Shown: piece after piece, positions 21,382 through 32,500 of the stretch
How the letters are laid out: each line of letters begins with the position of its first letter
Position numbering within the stretch: position 1 is the stretch's first letter
Origin: Phaeoceros laevis
Lineage: Eukaryota > Anthocerotophyta > Anthocerotopsida > Notothyladales
Length of the DNA: 64,000 nt
Reading direction: 5' to 3'
Assembly (NCBI GenBank): GCA_049999765.1
Contig: JBNGIQ010009460.1
Coordinates: 164,630-228,629, forward strand
Made by a program: the position numbers and the translations under genes
The notes under the pieces: model-generated
What the model was told of the DNA's origin: nothing
Databases searched by the model: none
The model's input: the letters and a program-made list of their open reading frames with translations, nothing else

Positions 21382-23702
21382 TCCTCATGGTACATTCTCC
21401 AACATCCGAGGCGTCTCCTGTTTCTGGTTTTCCTGCTTGTCTGCCACGCGTTTGGGTGCGAGCTCAGAATTTTGAACTCCCTGATTTCATTCATCCTCAC
21501 ACATTTTTATGCTGGAATGAGGACTCGTACCAGTTGTATTTGCTTCCTCGGAAGACCCAGACATAATGGTCTTTGCAACTTTTCGTGCTCTCCTGTGTTC
21601 TACGTGCGCATCCTCCCGCACCCAGTCTCCATCTACTACAACACACCGTAGATTCTCCAAGATCCAATGCAGCAGCCGCATAGTCATCTTGACACTGTGA
21701 GCGTGACTAGAATTCTGTTCAAGATTTGCCCCCCTTTTCAGATTGCGAAATAAGGGGATTACTGTGCTTGACCCAAGGTAGGATTGACAATCCCTTTCTG
21801 ACATGTGACGAAGGACCTCAGACAGCCTGAGAGGTGTCCTTTCATGGCTCACACCTTTTGGTTGGGCTGGCAAGAGGTCCAGGCTTAGGGTTTAGAGTCA
21901 TTCTCTGACATGTAACTACCCTAACCACCTTCTCAGGCACTATCTCTGGTCCTATTCATGGTATGTGAGAGTTGCCTCTGGATTGAATATTTGTCTCTTG
22001 GATTCCATGTGGGAAATGCGGCAATATGTAGTTTGAGCAGGTGACTTACCAGTGGTGTTTGTGAGCAGATTTGGACGACTTTTCCCTCCAGCAACGATCA
22101 ACTCTCGTACCATTCTCCTCCTTTCTCTCATAGAGGTTAGTGAGGGCTGCTCTGGTTCAGCAGTGAGTGCAACAGCCACTGTGTTTGCAGTCATATGATT
22201 CTTTCTTGTAGCCCGTCACATGTTTCAGTGAAAGTAAGTAAACTGTAGAGTTACGACCCCTGAGACTGCCACTCCTGATTTGGTCACTGCAGCTTCCGAC
22301 AGCTGGGGCACCAGGGTAGGGCCGGTATTAGCACCGTCTGGGATTCAGTCAAATGATGCACAAGTGCACTGAAGTCCTATTTGCTTCTTGTGGGTTCTGC
22401 CAAGTGTTTGTCTCAGACAAGCATCAAGCCTTACTCATTCTTGTCGATATGTTTATTGCACTTGATGTGCATCTGCGCCTTCCCATCAGCTGCCACACCT
22501 TTGTGCTTTTGCCATTGCCACTGACCTGTGCAATTCCTGGACAATGCACGTGATGATCACCTCAAGAGTTCTGTATTGCTGTTCAAATTGCGCGTTACCG
22601 CAGTTTTCCACTTCTTGATGATGCTGTGAATGCTAGGGTTGTGATTTTTTACCTACTTCTGCTACAACTGAGATTCATGCCAGAAGCGTATAACACGAGT
22701 ATAGTTTGACCACAGGGTCCAAAACTGTTGTTATCGGATGCCGAGACTTTCTGACTATCTTTAGGAGAAAGACACTCCAGGTGCAAGTTATCCCACCTTC
22801 TAAGTGTATGTTGGTCACCTTGGCGGGATCAGAATACAAATGTGAATCAGTATCACACATGCTGACGGTGAGTTTGATGAGCCACCGTTGAACGATGCAA
22901 GTGGTCGTTCACAAGAAAAGCATTCAACCAACGAATGTGCTGTAGGCAAGGGAATGCCACAGTATTGCGATGCCCCGACTTTGGAATCATTTCACCAGTG
23001 CAGCAACGGGTTAGCTGAATTCAGAGATCAGGGATTTTGACGACTCTTACAAATTACGTGTTCTTCTGTTCGACGGTTAATAATAAATATGAAGCTTTTC
23101 TTGAAGCGGTTTACATTATTGGCCAAGAAAGGTGTAGGTAGCACTCCAAGGTTCTGCACCTGAAGGACGTCAACTTGGAACTTGTTGTCCTGCAGATGCT
23201 CAGTATGACCACCACAGTTTTCAGGCAAGCATCCTCAAGACTGCAATGATGCGTTAAAGGCAGTCTGTACAGACTCCAATAATAAGGACACATCAGAACC
23301 CACAATCATGCCTGGCAAACTAGGACCCTGTAGCACGCTTCCGGATACAAATGCGCCACAGTAAAATGGGCTGTGTGGTGTGGTTGAACCATACTTCACT
23401 GGATACGGACATGCAATGACCAATTGGCTGGAGCCCTTTGTACACTTGTTTTTCATATCCTTGATGATTTCTCGTGCTTATGACTTAACAAAAGCCTTGA
23501 TACAACCAGGACCGTGCTTAGGATATTGATGTTGTTCAACAAAATCAGGCTCCTGCTGAACTGCATTGTTGATGAAAAGGACCAGCGCAGGACCTTCTCC
23601 CTTGGAATCTGAAAAAGGGAACAGAGGGGTGGAACTGTATTTGAAGGGACAGAGATCCTCGGACTCTTTCAGTTGGACCATGTTCCTGTCAGCAGGCACT
23701 CC
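21382..23702. other. 2.3-kb intergenic stretch, no gene supported
   Basis: I looked for coding signatures on both strands and found none that survive. Open frames near 21.5-22.2 kb and 23.2-23.7 kb (minus) are short, lack a family motif and lack paired splice sites. The first ~100 bp are the 3' UTR of the S17 gene. Confidence 0.5.
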
Positions 23703-24848
23703 ATGACGAGCACCCAAGTGAGAGATCTGAAGCAACGAGCTGCTGCAGTTTGCGTCAACTACATCGAAGAATCACTCCTGACCTGCGCCGACGAGTATGT
23801 CGCAACATGGGTTCCTCTCACCTATAGAAGCAAGATGGCCTCCTACGTCCTGCAATGGTACCGTGCTCTCCCATTGAAGGGCATCATCCTGGGCCAGTCT
23901 CCGTCCGTCCAGGACAGACCTAACCAGTCCTTTCCGGACATCGGCTCCATCCCGCTGTCTGCTGCTTTCTCCTACAACGAGGAAGCCCTGGCTTGCAAAA
24001 GGCACGGCCTCGTCCAGCCCCCTCTAGCCACAGATCTGCTGGCTCAGGAGATCGGCCGTTGCTGCGCCGTAGATGAGGAAGCTGTCCTTGCATCCCTCCG
24101 GGACTGCCATCAGCTCCTGGACCAGGGCGTCATTGTGTGGTATGCCCTGCCTCTAGGCAAACGGGAGATGCGATACAACAACCAGACAGACGATGCCTTC
24201 AGGGAGAGGCACAACTCCAGGCAGTTGCAAACCCTATCTCACGCCTTGATGGATCTCCTCTCCATCAGCAACCAGATGGAGCCGAGCCCCCTAGAGACCA
24301 CAACTGTTGTGGGGCTCGGGGTCTGGGCGAGGCGGGTGACCTCAGTTATCCGGGCCATGGCCGTGGACCAATCTATCTCCCTAACACGACGTGTTGACAT
24401 CAAAGACGATGCAGCTCAGTTGCCTGCCTGCCCGTTCAAGGGCAAGGCCAGGTCCAGGGAGGGCTTTCTCCCGCTAGCTCCCCCTGCGGAGTTGAGAGCT
24501 ATTTACGCCTTGCTCAATGTCCCTAAACACTGCTCTCCAACCTCCCTGTCCCCAGTTGGTGAAGCTACTCCAATTTTGGCGAAATTCCAGGAGAGGCAGC
24601 TTCGACAAATTGAGGTTGCCGTTGCGGAGCTGGATAGTCAGGCGCTCTGCTCCAGTGTAGACTCTGCCAGGGTAGGAAAGCCTAGGCTTCGATTAGATGT
24701 CTCGCGGTTAGACGGAGAGGCGGCGTTAGACGACATCACGTCATGCCAACCAAAAGCCAGGTACACTGCCCAGGAGAAAGGTAAAGCCATCATGTTAGAC
24801 GAATCTGATAGCTATGCTCCTTCCCCGTGCGGCTCCGATGACGATTGA
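23703..24848 (+). CDS. Unrecognised 381-aa protein with a faint uracil-DNA-glycosylase-like pattern
   Basis: Long single open frame read from the ATG at 23703, ended by TGA. The frame is open for ten further codons upstream without an ATG, so a 5' exon is possible. I do not recognise the family with confidence. Residues about 50-210 show a pattern reminiscent of uracil-DNA glycosylases: LPLKGIILGQSPS (motif A is normally GQDPY), SAAFSYN in place of LAFSV, then LLDQGVIVWYALPLG, and TTVVGLGVWARRV where UDGs have a LLWG strand. The catalytic Asp of motif A would be Ser, so enzyme activity is doubtful. The C-terminal third is low in pattern and ends in acidic residues (GSDDD). It stands alone between intergenic stretches. 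Confidence 0.5.
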   Translation: MTSTQVRDLKQRAAAVCVNYIEESLLTCADEYVATWVPLTYRSKMASYVLQWYRALPLKGIILGQSPSVQDRPNQSFPDIGSIPLSAAFSYNEEALACKRHGLVQPPLATDLLAQEIGRCCAVDEEAVLASLRDCHQLLDQGVIVWYALPLGKREMRYNNQTDDAFRERHNSRQLQTLSHALMDLLSISNQMEPSPLETTTVVGLGVWARRVTSVIRAMAVDQSISLTRRVDIKDDAAQLPACPFKGKARSREGFLPLAPPAELRAIYALLNVPKHCSPTSLSPVGEATPILAKFQERQLRQIEVAVAELDSQALCSSVDSARVGKPRLRLDVSRLDGEAALDDITSCQPKARYTAQEKGKAIMLDESDSYAPSPCGSDDD

Positions 24849-25090
24849 GGAGGCACATAGGAGGATCCTGCTACTAGGGGAGCTGTTGGAACTCTTGACA
24901 GTTCATGACTTTTGCAAAGAGAGAAAATTTGAGATTGAATATAAAAATCCACACCAACCTTTGTCTTTCTTCTCGTTCTGGTTTTGAGGCTGTGGTTTGA
25001 AGTCAAGAAGATTGCATGGTTGACAAAACATCATGGTATTCAGCATTCACCAATTGAAGCTTAAAAATATTCAACAAAAAATCAATCCCC

Positions 25091-26583
25091 ATGGCCACCA
25101 CTGGAGGATCTGGAGTTGCACTGGACAAAGCCTTGCCAGCAACAAGGTTGTTGGAAAAGAGAAGACTCATGTTTCAAATACAAGAAGCTTTAGAAGCTCA
25201 AAAGGTGGAATTCGCAGCGTAAGCAAATCACATGTCACTTCATGCGCTCATACTTCTTATCCTAATATTAGAGCTGTAAAATTCAAGACCTAGCTTGTAA
25301 ACTTGCAGAAAAGAGGATATTTTGAAGAAACGTGAAGAGCAACTTCGATTAAAAGATCTTGAGCTACAGGAATCCCTCATTGGGTTTTCCAAATTTTTAC
25401 AGGTCTTATAAGAACTTAGCAAATATTTAGTCCCCAATAATGGTACAAAGTTACTACCAATGCTGGATATGATTTTTTTAAATCGACAGGAAAATGGGAT
25501 TAAAAAATCGCGAGCGGAGAAAAAAGCGGCAGATGAAATGAAGATCCGTTTGGAAAAGGTCCGTAGGCTATATTCTTGCACAAAAAGAGTTAGATACATG
25601 TTAAAAGAGGCGTAATACAATACATCCATTATAATTCAATACCCTAGTATGTTTTACGAAGGAAGCAGAAATACGGCAATTGGAAGAAACTCTAGCTGCC
25701 ACTGAGCGAAAACAGACTAGCATAACAAAAGAACTGGCGAGGATCTTGCCTTATAATAAATTTTTGGAGACTACAATCGACCATAGTGGTCAATATCATG
25801 AAATAGCAGACCTTCTTGTGAGGTTAGTGAAACCGTGGCAAAATCCTATGAAAAGAAAAAGGACTAACCTTCTCATATAATAGTGTCCCTTTAATTTTTT
25901 CCATGTTTATGATTATTTTTCTTCAAACAACTTCTAAGCTCTGTAGATTTTTAGGTATCAAACTTTGGCCTCTACAAATAAAGATCTGAAAATGCATATT
26001 GAAGAATGTGGAAATATGATAGAAAAAATCCGTGTGGAGATGCAAAATTATATTAAAACTACAAACAATCAAATGCTAACGTTGAATAATGATATTAGCA
26101 TAACAAAGCAAATATATCAAAAAAAAAGAAGAGAAACTGCTGAAATGCAATTGCGCATGGACTCGATACTTCATCAGGCAGCTTCAAAAATGCTAGCTCG
26201 TAGTCAAGTACTGTCTCTAACCTAGAACCTTCTATGAACTACAAACTAATTTTGTATACCAAATATGTAACAATATTTTTTGGCGAAGGGAGTGGTTGTG
26301 ACAATATTTACTCTTGATAGTTATTGAGTTTTTTTTTTCGCAGGTTTGTTTAGCAGCTGAATACTTATTCAACAGAATTTGTCTAAATTCAAGTGTGAAG
26401 CACTATCCACATACGAATCCACTTAACCAGCTTGCCTCCGCAGCTGATTATATCTCTGATCTGATTTTCACAATTCGATTGCACAGAGGTACACCAAATA
26501 AGAGAGAAATGATGCTTTTTGGACGGTTTCGTAAAAATAAGTTTCCAAGTTCAAAAAAAATCAAAACTAAGTCAAAAAAGTGA
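25091..26583 (+). CDS. CFAP73/CCDC42-like coiled-coil protein (DUF4200)
   Basis: Six exons in phase: 25091-25218, 25309-25402, 25490-25558, 25662-25822, 25955-26207 and 26344-26583, giving 314 aa, near the size of animal CCDC42. The diagnostic start is LLEKRRLMFQIQEALEAQK, KREEQLRLKDLELQESLI and FSKFLQENG, the DUF4200 signature. Almost the whole length is heptad coiled coil. A Lys-rich tail ends the protein. Members (MIA2/CFAP73 in Chlamydomonas, CCDC42 in sperm) sit in the axoneme or the sperm head-tail apparatus. In a land plant this implies flagellate sperm. The gene is markedly A/T-rich compared with neighbours. All splice junctions are GT/AG and no lesion was seen. Confidence 0.85.
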
Positions 26584-27206
26584 CTTGACCTTTCCATGCA
26601 CATGTGTATGTACAAAAGCACTCTTGCTTTTCTATACACCACTTCTTATTGCAATCTTGGATTCAATCTCACAATTGATAACGACATGCTTTACTTGGTC
26701 TATTGTTGTTTCATGACCTTTTGCTTATTGATGTAACTTATTGATGTAACTTAGAACTTTGTGATGGAAAGAGTTAATGGAGTTTACCTAAATTTAAAGG
26801 TTACGAAGTTAGAAACATGTATGTAAAAAAATATCATGTCTAAATGTCCCAAGGTATTCCCATGCTCTTGCCAACAATGTCCTCACCTACACATTTGCAA
26901 TCCCTACTAACTAAATAATGTCTTTCATTAGCCCTACTTTTAGGATGATTAGCCCTACTTTTAGGATGTGAGATGCCTCTAGATCCCCTCAAAAGCTCTA
27001 GAGAAGTGGAAAGCTTTAGAGAAGGAACCAGTACCGATCTTATGTCGATCGAACAGCTGATGTGCTGCCGTCGATCTGGTCGCGCGACAGGTGCCATAAG
27101 TCCATCCCCCACCTATGCATTCCGCTCCCGTGCAAGGGCACTTTTCGGTTTCCAACCCTGGAGGGTCAAGACCTATCGGCTTCACCACTTCCCCAGAGAC
27201 CTAGTT

Positions 27207-27515
27207 TAATAGGAGCCCAGCAGTGGGTAAATCAAGATCGACAGCCGCGACAGAGGCTACCGTTCTTGCTACCCTTGCAATGGCGTGCACCCCTAACGCG
27301 ATGCAGGACCAATAGTCTTGAATGCCGATCAGCTGAAAAACGTGGGCATGCCCGCTGGACTGCCACTGCTGAAAACCCTTGCAATGCTCCACCTACAATT
27401 TGGCACCACCAACAGGATGCAACTTCAGCGGTTTTGGATGCCAGCAGCTGGGAGGCAGGCCCACACCTTGGAGCTAGAGGGCAGGTTAAATGTGCCTCCT
27501 CGTCCGCTCCCACGG
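27207..27515 (+). repeat. Inverted copy of the PPR gene 5' end (partner 33325-33620)
   Basis: The segment from TAGGAGCCCAGCAG to AATGTGCCTCC matches the reverse complement of 33325-33620, which spans the PPR leader and its first codons (GRQAHTLELEG, NVPPR). Substitutions are scattered and the frame continues differently (LPRMQKPQTLL), so this is a non-functional 5' fragment. The two copies face each other across about 5.8 kb that contains the PPR gene. Confidence 0.85.
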
Positions 27516-27815
27516 ATGCAGAAACCTCAAACTTTGCTTCCGCCCTTGCCATAGTTCGAAGTCCTCCAGGAGTTCTTGGACAGTCACACCGTCGGCTATT
27601 TTGGAGGGCTACCATGACTAACCACTGCCTAGAGAGTGACCAACAACAGGCAAGTGGTGGAAATGGTTCAGTTGGCAATATTCTGAAAACGCCCTAGAAA
27701 CTTGAAAACGCGGAATGCGGAATCTCGGAAATGCAAGAAACGTGTTTCTTAGCTGGAGTTCCCCGCGTTTCATGTAACGAAGGTTTCAAACTCTCACCAA
27801 GTCTCCTTCACGAAG

Positions 27816-28112
27816 AGTCATGAGCTTGATAGTGGCTAAAGTGGAATGTTTTGCATTGCAATATCTAATGTTTAGCATGAGCTCCCCTAAAAAAGCTCTA
27901 AAAAACCTTGTCCACTTCTCTCATTAAGTCCAACCCTCCAATTGTTTGGGACCTCGTGCCCAGGGGTTCTAGGGTTAAGCTGGTGTGCAACCAGCTTACC
28001 CTGTCCACTATCCGGTGGTAGAGGACAAGCTGATAGTGACTAAAGTGGAATGTTTTGTATTGCAATATCTAATGTTTAGCATGAGCTCCCCTAAAAAAAG
28101 CTCTAAAAAAAA
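27816..28112. repeat. Direct repeat of about 85 bp, 210 bp apart
   Basis: GATAGTGGCTAAAGTGGAAT through AGCATGAGCTCCCC and a run of A/AGCTCTAAAAAA occurs near 27823 and again near 28030. The intervening 120 bp contains a self-complementary phrase around GCTGGTGTGCAACCAGC (27979). Possibly ends of a small non-autonomous element. Confidence 0.7.
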
Positions 28113-28354
28113 AAGAGCTTGATAAAGAAAACATTTCACTAAACTCTTCAATGAGAGAATACGGGCATACATCTACGCAGACAGGTGTATAAACTTGTTA
28201 ACAAGTGCTACCAAAAAGACTCCCAAAAAGCCTTGGTGGCGGCGAGATGTGTAACGCCGTGAAGAGAAAATGAGCCTCTTACTATCCATGCATCCATGGA
28301 GGATGTTGCACTACTAATGCACCTGGAGCATCCACATGCCTCTACCATCTAGCC

Positions 28355-29009
28355 ATGTGGAGGGACCCACTGCGTTTTCACTATTCGTTGAAGCGCTTGG
28401 AGCCTGCTCTCATCAAGAGGCGGTGCAAGAGGCGGTGCCTCCGGACTTCCCACCCTGCCAGCGGCGAGAAGTGTGGATCAAAGGAGAGAATGGAAGGAGA
28501 CCCCGTGAAGGCGCTGGTGCTTACCTTGAGAATTCCCAGAGTTGTGGAGGACTTCAACAAACCACTTACTCTTCGAGTGAGAATTCCTGATAGAGCAAAA
28601 GGATGTGATGCAAAGGCAGCAATCAGCCGACCAAGCCCAAGCCATGGGATGAAGCTACGAGTGAAGCGCTCAAGTGAGGTATCCCTATCGCAGCTTGAAA
28701 ATGAACAGGAGGCTTCGTATGCTTGAAAATGAACAGGAGGCTTCGTATGCGTTGCTCTTGCTTAAGGAAGGTCCGCCTGTTAGATCTTTTGAAAATAAGG
28801 CTTACTCTGCTTTGCTGTTGCTCAAGGAAGGTCTAGCTGTAATTTCTCCTCCACAGCATGAATTTGATAAGGAAGCTGCGTCTGGATTGCTGTTGCTAAA
28901 GGAAGTTCCAGCTGTAATTTCTTCTCCAACTAAGAAACGGCGCTCACCACGAAACTGTGGAATTCACTCATTCAGAACCAGCCAGGACAGATCACCATTT
29001 AGCGGTTAG
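28355..29009 (+). pseudogene. Decayed gene with three Leu-rich repeats, broken by a 28-bp duplication
   Basis: One frame (28355-28723) reads KLRVKRSSEVSLSQLENEQE and then hits a stop. A 28-bp tandem duplication (28693-28720 and 28721-28748) shifts the frame, and in the next frame the protein continues as EQEASYALLLLKEG. Two more copies of the same short motif follow (YSALLLLKEGLAV, AASGLLLLKEVPAV) and a basic tail (KKRRSPR). The repeated motif and flanking basic stretches look like remains of a regulatory protein, but I do not recognise the family. The upstream reading frame has no intact start. Confidence 0.4.
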
Positions 29010-29010
29010 A

Positions 29011-29493
29011 AATACACCTCTGGAAATTTGCTCTTGCTGCAGGGAACAAGTATTTGCATGGACTGAGGGGTGAGTCCTCCCAAGAGGCCGAGATATTGAT
29101 GTTTATGGTCAGCAACCGCGAGCATGTCAAACACCTGCCCCCCCTTCAGTCTAATAAAAGGGCAAAAAGGATAACTGCCCTGCAACCGTGGGAACAGGCA
29201 ATCTAAGAAATCCAGATATTCCGAGTGAAGCTGCAATAGAAATCATGATGTGCTCCTATGCGAAACATGCCGTAGCAACCACCCTGGCCATGTTTCCATG
29301 TGTCCCTGTGCAGATGTGCAGCTGTAGACGACAATTTAATGCAACGTTAATGTAAGTTGGCTAAGTAAGCAGAGTCCTGACAGAGATCCTGGAAAATATA
29401 TGGCAACCTAGGAAAAAGCAGACAATACAGGCAGAACTCAAGAGGGCTAACGAATACCAACCTCCAAACACCTCAGAATCGGGGCACAAAGAG
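29011..29493 (-). repeat. Inverted copy of the F-box 3' end and flank (partner 5341-5857)
   Basis: In reverse complement this reads CCCCGATTCTGAGGTGTT and onward exactly as after the F-box stop at 5.36 kb, to CAAATTTCCAGAG. It starts only about 20 bp inside the F-box coding end, so no F-box domain remains here. It abuts the PPR 3' flank at 29493. Confidence 0.85.
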
Positions 29494-29598
29494 CCGTTAT
29501 CGGGATCGTCATACCTGATGATTTGCCTTGTCCATGCATGTGTCCTGCTGCTGTATACACTTACAATAAATCTTTCTTCTTACTATTTTTCTTCTCCC

Positions 29599-32500
29599 TC
29601 AATGTCGACCCTTACAGCTACAGGACCCTGCCTCGAATCGATGCACACGGTGTGCGTCCCGTACAACGATGTCCCTCTTTTCAATACTTGACATAATCTC
29701 GGTGGAAGAGTGGCAGTCCATGCACATCCGCAGGTTTTTGGTTACCAGCAGAGGTGTGCCACCGGGAGTGTTTAAGAGACCAAACGCCAAAGCTAGCTTC
29801 TCAGCATGCCCACACAGTTGATCTTCCTTCTCCTTCTCAGACACTGGCTTCAACACCAGCTTGGTGTGTGGTACATAGTTCCCTTCCTCCTTCAACCGTT
29901 CATTTGTGCTCCGAACCTTGCAAGACAGGTCACCCCTTTCTTCCCCCACAACAAATGTGTGCACCTGCTTGTTCACCTCAATGCCTGCCACTGCAGGTTT
30001 CTTGTTAGCTCCTGCCATCTTTCTCAACCTTTCGATTCTATCGACATCCGCCCACCTATCTGCATCTGCGTACATATTGGCCATGACCACATATGCTGCG
30101 GCATGCTGAGGATCCAGCTCAACAAGACTTTCAAAACACCGTGTTCCCCGCTCTATATCCCCATGACTTTTGCAGGCATTCAGCAATGACATCAACCCAA
30201 CAGCATCGTTTTCACACCAAGCTGATGTCAGCACCTTCTCTGCCTCACCTAAATGGCCTGCCCTCCCCAGAAGATCAACCATGCACACATAATGCTTAGT
30301 TGTCGGATTGAGGCCATGCTGTTTCACCATGGCATCAAAATATTGTCGGCCCTTACTGACCAGGCCTGAATTACTGCATGCTACAAGGAGGCAAATGAAT
30401 GTGGCGTTATCAGGCTGAATACCAGCCAGCAGCATCTCTTCAAAACAGGCTGTAGCCTTGTGGCCTTCATTGTTTCTACCATACCCATTTATCATGGCAG
30501 TCCATGTTACCGCATCCCTTGTGGCCAGACTGTCAAACACTTTGCGTGCATCCTCCATCTGGCCACATTTTGCATACATATGTACGAGACAATTACCCAG
30601 TACTATGTTACCTTCAAGCAGTTCGCTTTTTACGATCCCTAGATGCAGCTGCTTGCCCTGCTGTAGAGCACCAGCAGTTGTACAAGCCTTCAGGAGACAA
30701 GAAAACGTAAAACTGTCTGCTAAAATCAGGCCTTCCTGCTCCATCCTCGCATACAATGCAAGCGCCTGGAGACCGAGCCCGTGCTCAGCATACCCATTTA
30801 TCATGGCAGTCCACGTTACCGCATTCCTTGTGGACAGACTGTCAAACACTTTGCATGCCTCTTCCAACTGGCCACATTTTACATACATATTTACGAGGCA
30901 ATTGCCTAGTACTACGTCACCTTCAAGCAGTTTTCTTTCTACAATCCCTGAATGCAGCTGCCTGCCCTGCTGTAGAGCACCAGCACTCGCACAAGCCTTC
31001 AGGAGGCAAACATACATAACACTGTTTGCTACAATCAGGCCCTCCTGCTCCATACTTGCATACAATGCAAGTGCCTGGGGACCGAGCTCATGCTCAGCAT
31101 ACCCATTTATCATGGCAGTCCATGTTACCGCATCCCTTGTGGACAGACTGTCAAACACTTTGCGTGCAACTTCCAATTGGCCACATTTTGCATACATATC
31201 TACAAGGCAAGTTCCCAGTACTACGTCACCTTCAAGCAGTCCTCTTTTTACAATTCCTGAATGCAGCTGCCTGCCCTGCTGTACAGCACCAGCACTTGCA
31301 CAAGCTTTCAGGAGGCAAACATATGCAACACGGTCTGCTATAACCAGGCCTTCCTGCTCCATACTCGCATACAAGGCAAGCGCCTGGAGACTGAGCCCGT
31401 GCTCAGCATACCCATTTATCATGGTAGTCCATGTTACCGCATCCCTTGTGGACAGACTGTCAAACACTTTGCGTGCATCTTCCGACTGGCCACATTTTGC
31501 ATACATGTCTACGAGGCAATTGCCTAGTACTATGTCACCTTCAAGCAGTTCTTGTTTTACAATCCATGCATGCAGCTGCCTGCCCTGCTGTAGAGCACCA
31601 GCACTTGCACAAGCTTTCAAAAGGCAAGCATATGCAACACGGTCTGCTATAACCAGGCCTTCCTGCTCCAGACTCGCATGCAACGCAAGTGCCTGGAGAC
31701 CAAGCCCGTGCTCGGCATACCCATTTATCATGGCAGTCCATGTTACCGCATCCCTTGTAGACAGACTGTCAAACACTTTGCGTGCATCTTCCAACTGGCC
31801 ACATTTTGCATACATATCTACGAGGCGATTGCCTAGTACTATGTCACCTTCAAGCAGTCCTCTTTTTACGATCCCTGAGTGCAGCTGCCTGCCCTGCTGT
31901 AGAGCACCAGCACTTGTACAAGCCTTCAGGAGGCAAGCAAACATGACACTGGATGCTAAAATCAGGCCTTCCTGCTCCATCCTTGCATACAATGCGAGCG
32001 CCTGGGGAGTAAGCCCGTGCTCAGCATATCCATTTATCATAGTAGTCCATGTTACCGCATCCCTTGTGGACAGACTGTCAAACACTTTGAGTGCATCTTC
32101 CAACTGGCCACATTTTGCATACATATTTACGAGGCAATTTCCCAGTACTACGTCACCTTCAAGTAGTCCTCTTTTCACAATCCCTGAATGCAGCTGCCTG
32201 CCCTGCTGTAGAGCACCAGCACTCGCACAAGCCTTCAGGAGGCAAGTAAACGTAACACTGTTTGCTACAATCAGCCCTTCCTGCTCCATACTTGCATACA
32301 ATGCGAGCGCCTGGGGAGTGAGCCCGTGCTCAGCATATCCATGTATCATAACGTTCCATGTTACCGCATCCCTTGTGCACAGACTGTCAAACACTTTGCG
32401 TGCAAATTCCAATTCCCCACATTTTGCATACATGTCCACCAGGCCGTTGCATACAACAGAGTTAAGCTGAATGCCACTCTCCAACACATCAGCATGCACC

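Noticed and set aside
21487-23735. Several minus-strand open frames downstream of plastid S17
   Set aside because: No conserved motif, no linked splice sites and some begin at non-ATG codons. Treated as intergenic.
26973-27697. Protein-coding gene at 27.0-27.7 kb
   Set aside because: Open frames here overlap the inverted copy of the PPR leader. No frame continues into PPR repeats and there is no family motif beyond the copied NVPPR phrase.
30458-32470. 670-aa open frame on the plus strand opposite the PPR gene
   Set aside because: It is the antisense of the 309-bp repeat array. Because the unit is a multiple of three, one stop-free unit makes all stop-free. The protein is Ser/Cys/Pro-rich noise repeating with the same period.
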